Shown here: one piece after another, positions 6,179 through 11,632 of the stretch
Position numbering within the stretch: position 1 is the stretch's first letter
How the letters are laid out: the number at the start of each line of letters is the position of its first letter
Source of the DNA: an uncultured Coriobacteriaceae bacterium
Lineage (GTDB): Bacteria; Actinomycetota; Coriobacteriia; Coriobacteriales; Eggerthellaceae
Direction of reading: 5' to 3'
Length of the DNA: 11,632 bases
Assembly (NCBI GenBank): GCA_902767025.1
Contig: CACXFZ010000194.1
Coordinates: 1 to 11,632, forward strand
The notes under the pieces: generated by a model
What the model was told of the DNA's origin: nothing
What the model saw: the letters and a program-made list of their open reading frames with translations, nothing else
Databases searched by the model: none
Program-made: the position numbers and the translations under genes

Positions 6179-7861
6179 CTAAGCCGCACCGTCCGACGCG
6201 CCCGCATCCGGGGCGGGCGGGTCTTGCGGGACGGATGCTTCGTCTACTGCCGCGCCGTCCGAGCTGGGTGCGTCCGGGACAATCGCCCCGGTCAGCACAT
6301 GCGCCGCCGCCTCCAGCCCGGCATTGCGCCCGAACACCACCGCGTCGCATACGCCGTTGCCCGAGATGCGGTTGGCGCCATGGACGCCCCCGGCAACCTC
6401 GCCGGCCGCATACAGCCCAGGCAAAGCCTCGCCCGCAACGTCGAGCACGCGGCTTGCCGTGTCGATGCGCACACCGCCCATCTCGTAGTGCACGCCGGGT
6501 GCGACGCGTATCGCATGCAGCGGACCGGACAGCGGTGCGGTGGGCGTGGAGCGGTAGAGCAGGTCGACGGCCTCGCCTCGGTTGATTCGCGCGCAATCGT
6601 CGATGGCGACGGCGAGCGACTCGAGCGGCATGCCCGTCTGCGCAGCCAGACCCGCCGCATCGGAGGCGTCGACGACCAACCCGTTGGGGCGGTAGGTGGA
6701 GTCAACTGCGGGGTTGAGGGACACGACCCCGTCGTCGAAGACCAGCCACGCCGTGCCGTCGTCTTGCGCGGCGATGCCGGCTGCCACGGTCTCGCGGGCA
6801 TCGGTTTCGTTCACGAACCGCCCGCCTGCCGCATTGAGCAGCACGGCGCCGGACGTGCGCAGCGCCTCGGCGATCGCCATGCAGGGCCCGCCGTTCGCAG
6901 GCTCCTTGGCCGACACCGTCGCGTGCACTTGGATGTATTGCATGTCCACCAGCGCCGCACCCGCCTGCTCGGCCAGCTCGTAGCCGTCGCCGGTGGAGGC
7001 GGGCTGGTTGGTGGACCTGTAGCTTGCCAGGTCGGGCCGATGGCGGCGCACCGCTTCGGCGTCGGACGCCAGCCCACCCGTTGCCAACACGACGGCACGC
7101 GCCCCGAACACGACCGCATCCTCGTCGGATTGCACGGGCAGGGCCCCGCCTTGCGACGACGACTCGCCTTCCTCCTCGGAGGGCACCTCGTGCGCGATCA
7201 CTCCGGTGACGGCACCCGTGGCATCTTTGCGCAGGGACGTGGCCCGCATGCCCGTGCGCACGTCGATACCGCGCTTGGCCAACTGCTCTTCGAGGCCGGG
7301 AACCAGCGTGGCCCCGATGGCCGTTCCCTCTGCGGGACGGTGGCAGCGCGCCAGCTCGGCGCCTGCCGCATGCACGACGTGGCTCAGCACGATGCCCATG
7401 CCCGCCAGCCACAAGATGGCGTCTGCCGACTGGGCGCACATGTAGGACACGAGCTCGAAGTTGCCCTGCCCGTGCCCACCGGTCATCGTGTCCTGGGCGA
7501 ACTGCTCGGGGGTGTCCTGGATGCCGGCCTGCTGCTGGTAGTGGCTTGCCGCCGCGTTCATGCCGCTGGTGGTCAGGCAGCTGTTCCCGCCGGTGAAGGA
7601 CGCCTTTTCCAGCACGAGCACGCGCTGGGCTCCGGCGTCGGAGGCGGCGATGGCGGCGGACATGCCGGCAGCACCCGCGCCGATGACCACGACGTCGTAG
7701 TCGTTGGATTCAGAGGACGAGGCGCCGTCTAGGAGGCTCGGGCCGGCACACCCCTGCACGAGCGATCCTGCAGCCAGCGCGACGGTGCCGGCGATGAACG
7801 TGCGCCTCGAACAACACGGCGATGCGCCGCGATCAGCCGAAGCGCTACTCTGCGGCCTCAT
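6179..7861 (-). CDS. Tat-exported FAD-dependent reductase of the fumarate/urocanate reductase family
   Basis: The 560-residue protein starts with a twin-arginine signal: SRRTFIAG (18-25), hydrophobic 22-36, and Cys38 after LVQG, a possible lipobox. FAD is bound by VVVIGAGAAGMSAA (57-70) with Glu85 after the second strand, and by the C-terminal LYAAGEVAGGVHGANR (483-498). His313 (IQVHAT), Arg356 (NETDAR), His458 (PGVHYEMGG) and Arg498 (GANR) correspond to the catalytic His365, Arg402, His504 and Arg545 of Shewanella flavocytochrome c3, with similar spacing. It should reduce an activated double bond outside the cell. There is no haem or FMN-binding domain, so electrons must come from a partner not encoded nearby. 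Residues 226-250 (acidic, Ser-rich) and 529-560 (Pro, Ala, Asp) look disordered. The start is the only one possible and overlaps the upstream gene by 17 bp. The substrate is unknown. Confidence 0.93.
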   Translation of the reverse strand: MRPQSSASADRGASPCCSRRTFIAGTVALAAGSLVQGCAGPSLLDGASSSESNDYDVVVIGAGAAGMSAAIAASDAGAQRVLVLEKASFTGGNSCLTTSGMNAAASHYQQQAGIQDTPEQFAQDTMTGGHGQGNFELVSYMCAQSADAILWLAGMGIVLSHVVHAAGAELARCHRPAEGTAIGATLVPGLEEQLAKRGIDVRTGMRATSLRKDATGAVTGVIAHEVPSEEEGESSSQGGALPVQSDEDAVVFGARAVVLATGGLASDAEAVRRHRPDLASYRSTNQPASTGDGYELAEQAGAALVDMQYIQVHATVSAKEPANGGPCMAIAEALRTSGAVLLNAAGGRFVNETDARETVAAGIAAQDDGTAWLVFDDGVVSLNPAVDSTYRPNGLVVDASDAAGLAAQTGMPLESLAVAIDDCARINRGEAVDLLYRSTPTAPLSGPLHAIRVAPGVHYEMGGVRIDTASRVLDVAGEALPGLYAAGEVAGGVHGANRISGNGVCDAVVFGRNAGLEAAAHVLTGAIVPDAPSSDGAAVDEASVPQDPPAPDAGASDGAA

Positions 7862-8507
7862 CCTGGGTTGCCTGCCCGTCTGACTGCTCGCTTTTGCGGC
7901 CGAACAGCTTGCGCGACTGCTTGCGCGATTCCTTCTCTTCTTCCTTGCGCTGCGCCTCTTCCACCATTTCGGCTTCCCGCTGCTTGCGCTCGGCCTTCTG
8001 CTGCTTGCGCGTCCGGGTGGCTTCCTTGCTGCGGTCGCTGCGGTTTTCCATGTACGTGCGGTCGCGCAGGCGGCGCACCTTGCGCAGGTCGACGACGATG
8101 GCCGCCGCCAGCGCGATGTAGCCCGCGCCCAGCGTGATCATGCCCGCCTGCGAGCCCACGCCGTTGAGCAGGAACATCGACCCGGCCGTCAGGACCAGGG
8201 CCAGGATGATCAGGCCCCACCAGATGCGGCGCCACTTCTGGTACTCGGGGTTGTCGGGCTCGCGGTAAGCGAACCGGTCTTCCCGCGCATCGCGCTTCTT
8301 GGCCTTGTCGGAGGCCTTCTGCGCCTCGTTCTGGTTGGCCTTCGCGGCGGCACGCGCGAAGAATCCCTTGGGTTTTTCCTGTTTCGCGCCCTGCACGCGC
8401 ACGCTCGAGGCCGCCTTGGTGGCCGGCTTGGCCGAAGCGGCGCTCTTGCGCGTCTTTCCCGTGCGCTCTTCCGTGTAGCGCTCGTTCATGGGGTTACGTT
8501 GCGACAT
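7845..8507 (-). CDS. Two-helix membrane protein with charged tails, function unknown
   Basis: I do not recognise a named family. The 220-residue protein has a long basic N-terminal region (1-94, rich in Lys, Ala and Arg) ending in EPDNPEYQKWRR (83-94). Two membrane helices follow at about 95-115 (IWWGLIILALVLTAGSMFLL) and 121-139, joined by a short NGVGSQ turn. A highly charged C-terminal tail (140-220) is probably coiled coil at about 160-197 with many Lys, Arg, Glu and Gln. Charge distribution suggests both tails are cytoplasmic. The start at 8507 is chosen because GAGGAG lies eight bases upstream; an ATG at 8531 would add eight residues but lies upstream of that site. Its 3' end overlaps the flavoprotein start by 17 bp, so the two are likely translated together. 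Confidence 0.85.
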   Translation of the reverse strand: MSQRNPMNERYTEERTGKTRKSAASAKPATKAASSVRVQGAKQEKPKGFFARAAAKANQNEAQKASDKAKKRDAREDRFAYREPDNPEYQKWRRIWWGLIILALVLTAGSMFLLNGVGSQAGMITLGAGYIALAAAIVVDLRKVRRLRDRTYMENRSDRSKEATRTRKQQKAERKQREAEMVEEAQRKEEEKESRKQSRKLFGRKSEQSDGQATQDEAAE

Positions 8508-8515
8508 GATGCATA

Positions 8516-8521
8516 CTCCTC
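8516..8521 (-). promoter_or_regulatory. Ribosome binding site of the two-helix membrane protein
   Basis: GAGGAG, followed by an eight-base spacer before the ATG at 8507, is a near-consensus Shine-Dalgarno sequence. It rules out the upstream ATG at 8531. Confidence 0.8.
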
Positions 8522-8539
8522 GGTAAATCAAACCTCACC

Positions 8540-8545
8540 ATTGTA
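8540..8545 (-). promoter_or_regulatory. Probable -10 box for the membrane protein/flavoprotein unit
   Basis: TACAAT at 8545-8540 lies in the 135-bp gap after purC, the longest non-coding stretch here. Transcription would start near 8533 and give a leader of about 26 bases carrying the GAGGAG site. No convincing -35 is seen at 16-18 bases; a TTGAGT at 8574-8569 is too far away (23-base gap). Apart from this and the ribosome site, I see no clear terminator in 8508-8642. Confidence 0.45.
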
Positions 8546-8642
8546 GCCCAGTTGCACTCGTGCGGATGACTCAATTGCACGGGGAAACGAGTTGCCCGCA
8601 GGTACGGCAGGGTCGCGCTTTGACGTGCAGGTGGTCGAAGGG

Positions 8643-9515
8643 CTAACGGCGAAAGCTCGACCCGGTGATGCGCTCGTATGCCTGGATGTACTTGTCGGAC
8701 GTGGCCTCGATCACGTCTTGGGGCAGGCGCGGCGGGGTGCCGGTGCGGTCCCAGTTGGCGTTGAGCCAGTCGCGCACGTACTGCTTGTCGAAGCTGGGCT
8801 GGTCGGCGCCTTCCTGGTACCCGTCGGCCGCCCAGAAGCGGCTGGAATCAGGCGTGAGTACCTCGTCGGCAAGGATGATGGAGCCGCCGGCCCGGCCGAA
8901 TTCGAACTTCGTGTCCGCGATGATGATGCCGCGGCTCGCCGCATGCTCGGCGGCGCGCTTGTAGACCGCAAGCGAGAGCCTGCGCAGCTCCTCGGCGTCG
9001 TCCGGCCCGATCAGCTGCGCGCATTTCTCGAAGCTGATGTTCTCGTCGTGGCCGCCCACTTCGGCCTTGGTCGAGGGAGTGAAGATGGGATCGGGGATCT
9101 TCGACGAGGCGACCAGGCCGTCGGGCAGCTTCAGCCCGCACACGGTGCCGTCCGCCTTGTAGGACGCGAGCCCGCTGCCGGTCAGGTACCCGCGCACGAT
9201 GCACTCGACGGGGAACATCTCGATCTTGCGCACCAGCATGAAGCGCCCTTCGAGGTAGTCGGCATAGGGCTTGAACCTGTCGGGCAGGTCGGCCACGTCG
9301 GTGCTGATCAGGTGGTTTTCGACCACGTCGGAAAGCAGGTCGAACCAGAAGCACGACAGGCGCGTGAGCACTTCTCCCTTGTAGGGGATCTCGTCTTCCA
9401 GAATGAAATCGAATGCCGAGATGCGGTCGGTCGCCACCAGCAGCAGGCTGTCGCCTAAGTCGTAGAGGTCGCGGACCTTGCCTTGTGCATCTGGCTTGAT
9501 GTCGATTCCCGTCAT
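8643..9515 (-). CDS. purC: Phosphoribosylaminoimidazole-succinocarboxamide synthase (SAICAR synthetase)
   Basis: The 290-residue enzyme joins aspartate to CAIR using ATP, giving SAICAR in de novo purine synthesis in the cytoplasm. Motifs in order are GKVRDLYDLGDSLLLVATDR (12-31), SAFDFIL (33-39), GEVLTRLSCFWF, VECIVRGYLTGSGLASY, IFTPSTKAE, GIIIADTKFEFG, LADEVLTPDSSRFW and FDKQYVRDWL. These cover the ATP and CAIR sites; length and order fit the single-domain form of about 290-300 residues. The start at 9515 is supported by AAGGAAGG eight bases upstream. It follows the histidine kinase by 40 bp and no other purine gene is in view, so it may be carried on the two-component operon's transcript. 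After the TAG stop the frame stays open for 23 codons. Confidence 0.97.
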   Translation of the reverse strand: MTGIDIKPDAQGKVRDLYDLGDSLLLVATDRISAFDFILEDEIPYKGEVLTRLSCFWFDLLSDVVENHLISTDVADLPDRFKPYADYLEGRFMLVRKIEMFPVECIVRGYLTGSGLASYKADGTVCGLKLPDGLVASSKIPDPIFTPSTKAEVGGHDENISFEKCAQLIGPDDAEELRRLSLAVYKRAAEHAASRGIIIADTKFEFGRAGGSIILADEVLTPDSSRFWAADGYQEGADQPSFDKQYVRDWLNANWDRTGTPPRLPQDVIEATSDKYIQAYERITGSSFRR

Positions 9516-9555
9516 GTTCGCCGCCTTCCTTGCGCTGTGCGCACTCCTTGGTTTG

Positions 9556-11082
9556 CTAGTCGTCCCAATCGTCGTCCCAGGTCTGGGTGTCGTGCTCCCA
9601 TTGCTGCTGGCGTGTCCTGCGGGCGGGACGCTGCTGGGAGCCCTGCGCCTTTTCCTGGTTGTACAGGGGGATGTACATCGTGAACGTGGCGCCTTCGTTG
9701 GGCTTGCCTTCCACGCGCACCCAGCCGCCGTGCTGGTCGACGATTTCCTTCACCACCGAAAGGCCGATGCCCAACCCGCCTTTCTCGCGCGTGCGCCCGG
9801 CGTCGGCGCGCCAGAAGCGCGAGAACACCATCTTGGCCTCTTCGGGCGTCAGGCCGATGCCCGTGTCGGCCACCGCCACGTAGGCCATCGTCTCGCCCTT
9901 GTTCACCGACACCGTGATGCCGCCTTCGGGCGTGTAGCGCACGGCGTTGCTGATGAGGTTCGCCGTCGCCTGGCGGATCAGGTCGGCGTCGCCGTAAATG
10001 TAGACGTCGGGCTCGGCGATGTAGGTGAGCGTGAGCCCCGAGTCGTGCACGAAGGCCTCGTGCGTGGACACCAGGCCCGAAATGAGGTCGCCCACGTTGA
10101 GGACCGTCTTGTTCAGGGGCACGCTGCGGTTTTCCAGGCGGGAAAGCTTCAGGATGGCATCCACCAGCCGCGACAGGCGCTGCACCTCGGAGTTCACCGT
10201 GTCCAAGCGCTCCGCGTCGGGTTCGAACACGCCGTCGATCATCGCCTCGACCGTCGACTGGATGGCCATCAGCGGCGTGCGCAGCTCGTGGGCCACGTCG
10301 GTGGTCAGGCGCCGTTCGAGCTCGCGGTCCTTCTCCACCGATTCGGCCATCGCGTCGAAGGTCATGCCCAGCTGGGCGATCTCGTCGTCGCCGTACAGGC
10401 CCGTGCGCGCCGACAGGTCGCCGTCGCCGAACTGCTTGGCGGCCTTGGTGACCCGGTTGATGGGGTTGACCAGCGTGCGGGCGAACAGGTATCCCAGGAA
10501 CAGGGCGAGCACGATGGCCAGCGCGCTCGAGAACACCATGGCCTGGTAGCTCTTGTCGCGAAACGCCTTGTCCGCCTGCGTGAGCATGTTCTGCGAGCCG
10601 TAGACCCACACGCGCACCGTTCCCACGACCTTGCCGTCGGCCGAGATGGGGGCGGTCGCCATCGACTGCTTGTTCACCGGTGCCAGCGTGGGCGCGGTGT
10701 CGTTGGCGCGCGCATCGTCGTAGAGTACCACGCCGTCCAGGTCGGTCACCTGGGCGCCGATGCCCTGCCCGTACGCGCTTGCCACATCGGCCTCTTCGAG
10801 CGCGCCGTTGTACCAGCCGCCGCTCTTCTCGTAGCGGTTCCCGATGTTGTTGGCCACGTTGGTGGCGATGCCCTGCATGTTCTCGCGCGTGTACGTCTGG
10901 AAATGCTGCTCCCACACGTACGACAGCAGGCCGAACGCCACCAGCGCCGTCATCGCGGCGACCAGGGCGAAGGCCACGGTCATGCGTGTGGTGTAGTTCA
11001 GGTTCGACCAGCGCTTGCGCACGGTGCGGTCGATGCTTTCACGCTGAGCGCCGTTGCCGCGTGTGCTGCGGGCATCGCGCAT
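9556..11082 (-). CDS. HAMP-domain sensor histidine kinase
   Basis: The 508-residue protein is a membrane sensor kinase. Helices at about 33-55 and 183-203 enclose an extracytoplasmic domain (56-182) containing YGQGIGAQVTDLDGVVLYDD (104-123), as in small PAS-like sensor folds. A HAMP domain follows (about 201-255, with NPINRVTKAAKQFGDGDLSA). Next comes the phosphoacceptor DVAHELRTPL with His265, and then the ATPase with N box NLISNAVRYTP (375-385), G1 VADTGIG (404-410), F box FSRFWRAD (420-427) and G2 GGLGIGLSVVKEIV (435-448). It should phosphorylate the response regulator encoded 27 bp upstream. The stimulus is unknown. After the kinase domain there is an unusual tail (about 477-508) rich in Gln and Arg, ending in Trp and Asp. 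The ribosome site is weak (AAAGAAG). Confidence 0.96.
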   Translation of the reverse strand: MRDARSTRGNGAQRESIDRTVRKRWSNLNYTTRMTVAFALVAAMTALVAFGLLSYVWEQHFQTYTRENMQGIATNVANNIGNRYEKSGGWYNGALEEADVASAYGQGIGAQVTDLDGVVLYDDARANDTAPTLAPVNKQSMATAPISADGKVVGTVRVWVYGSQNMLTQADKAFRDKSYQAMVFSSALAIVLALFLGYLFARTLVNPINRVTKAAKQFGDGDLSARTGLYGDDEIAQLGMTFDAMAESVEKDRELERRLTTDVAHELRTPLMAIQSTVEAMIDGVFEPDAERLDTVNSEVQRLSRLVDAILKLSRLENRSVPLNKTVLNVGDLISGLVSTHEAFVHDSGLTLTYIAEPDVYIYGDADLIRQATANLISNAVRYTPEGGITVSVNKGETMAYVAVADTGIGLTPEEAKMVFSRFWRADAGRTREKGGLGIGLSVVKEIVDQHGGWVRVEGKPNEGATFTMYIPLYNQEKAQGSQQRPARRTRQQQWEHDTQTWDDDWDD

Positions 11083-11109
11083 AGAAGGCTTCTTTCGGAT
11101 GTACCGCGA

Positions 11110-11632
11110 CTACTGCGGTTGCTTGGTGGGGTCTTCAAAGCGGTAACCCACGCCGTGCACCGTGTGCAGCCACTTCGGGTCGCGCGGGTTGTCGCCGATC
11201 TTGGCGCGCAGGTTCTTCACGTGGCTGTCGATGGTGCGCTCGTAGCCTTCGAAGTCGTAGCCCAGAACCTTCTCGACCAGCTCCATGCGCGAGTACACGC
11301 GGCCGGGATAGCGCGACAGCGTGGTCAGCAGCTTGAACTCGCTGGCCGTCAGGTCCACTTCCTGGTTGTTCACCAGCACCTTGTGGCCCGACACGTCGAT
11401 GGTGAGCTCGCCGAATTCGAGCACCTCGCGCTGCGGCTCCACGTCCTGATGCACGCGGCGCAGCAGGGCACGCACGCGCGCGACCAGCTCGCGGGGGCTG
11501 AAGGGCTTGACCAGGTAGTCGTCGGCACCCAGCTCCAGGCCGATGATGCGGTCTTCCACCTCGCCCTTGGCGGTGAGCATGATGATAGGCACATCGGAGT
11601 TGTCGCGAATGGCACGGCAGACGCGCTCGCCT
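11110..11632 (-). CDS. OmpR/PhoB-family response regulator, 5' end cut by the window
   Basis: The frame is open to the window edge, giving 173 visible residues. The receiver half is partial: VPIIMLTAKGEVEDRIIGLE, then GADDYLVKPFSPRELVARVR with the conserved Lys of the LVKPF motif. The phosphoacceptor Asp and about 60-65 N-terminal residues lie outside. The C-terminal winged-helix domain is complete, with VDLTASEFKLLTTLSRYPGR, YSRMELVEKVLGYDFEGYER, TIDSHVKNLRAKIG and HTVHGVGYRFE, the pattern of OmpR/PhoB DNA binding. It should bind direct repeats as a phosphorylated dimer to control transcription, paired with the adjacent kinase. A GTG at 11592 is inside the receiver domain and is not the real start. 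Confidence 0.96.
   Translation of the reverse strand, partial: GERVCRAIRDNSDVPIIMLTAKGEVEDRIIGLELGADDYLVKPFSPRELVARVRALLRRVHQDVEPQREVLEFGELTIDVSGHKVLVNNQEVDLTASEFKLLTTLSRYPGRVYSRMELVEKVLGYDFEGYERTIDSHVKNLRAKIGDNPRDPKWLHTVHGVGYRFEDPTKQPQ

Noticed and set aside
6151..6207. N-terminal extension of exoA to an ATG at 6207
   Set aside because: It adds an Arg-rich stretch not found in the family, overlaps the flavoprotein gene, and the ribosome site points to 6150.
6104..7732. 542-residue open frame on the plus strand
   Set aside because: It is antisense to the flavoprotein, whose FAD and active-site motifs are all in the minus-strand frame.
8552..8580. Two TTGCAC direct repeats on the plus strand, 23 bases apart
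   Set aside because: Six-base repeats are too short to support an operator claim, and their placement relative to the -10 box is not distinctive.
8592..9458. 288-residue open frame on the plus strand
   Set aside because: It is antisense to purC and has no recognisable motif.
9512..10915. 467-residue open frame on the minus strand overlapping the histidine kinase
   Set aside because: It is an alternative frame of the kinase gene, Arg/Gly/His-rich with no domain, while all H, N and G boxes are in the other frame.

Overview
The window is GC-rich bacterial DNA in which every gene I can support is read from the minus strand, so transcription runs from position 11632 toward 1. The coding sequences use mostly G/C-ending codons. 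A Tat-exported fumarate-reductase-like flavoprotein, a leaderless-looking promoter, and a glycerol-phosphate-type surface polymer locus together suggest a gut-type actinobacterium, most plausibly class Coriobacteriia, family Eggerthellaceae. That placement is inferred from gene content and style; no marker gene here proves it.

Right part (11632 to about 8643): the end of an OmpR/PhoB-type response regulator (cut by the window edge) is followed by its sensor histidine kinase and then, 40 bp later, by purC (SAICAR synthase of purine synthesis). Spacing is short, so the three could share a transcript.

Middle part (8545 to about 4706): a new transcription unit probably starts at a TACAAT box. 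It holds a two-helix membrane protein of unknown function, then (overlapping by 17 bp) a Tat-signal FAD protein of the fumarate/urocanate reductase family with all four active-site residues kept, then exodeoxyribonuclease III/AP endonuclease (exoA). A second TACAAT box, of the extended -10 kind, precedes a stand-alone ACT-domain protein and a small CxxC/HxxxH zinc-ribbon-like protein.

Left part (4664 to 1): a tightly packed five-gene operon for a surface polysaccharide or teichoic-acid-like polymer. The order is CDP-glycerol glycerophosphotransferase family protein, monotopic phosphoglycosyl transferase (initiating sugar-phosphate transferase), two family-2 glycosyltransferases, and a Wzy-like polymerase cut off by the window edge. 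Gene junctions are +1 bp, +3 bp, +3 bp and a 4-bp ATGA overlap, which implies translational coupling. The operon's first gene has a consensus TATAAT placed so that the predicted transcript starts on the A of the ATG, with no Shine-Dalgarno sequence. That is the best regulatory signal in the window, and a 12-bp perfect palindrome sits directly upstream of it.

I found no rRNA, tRNA, CRISPR array, insertion sequence or integrase, and no gene-free stretch longer than about 140 bases. The items most worth a second look are the leaderless promoter with its palindrome, the orphan exported reductase of unknown substrate, and the uncharacterised two-helix and zinc-ribbon proteins.
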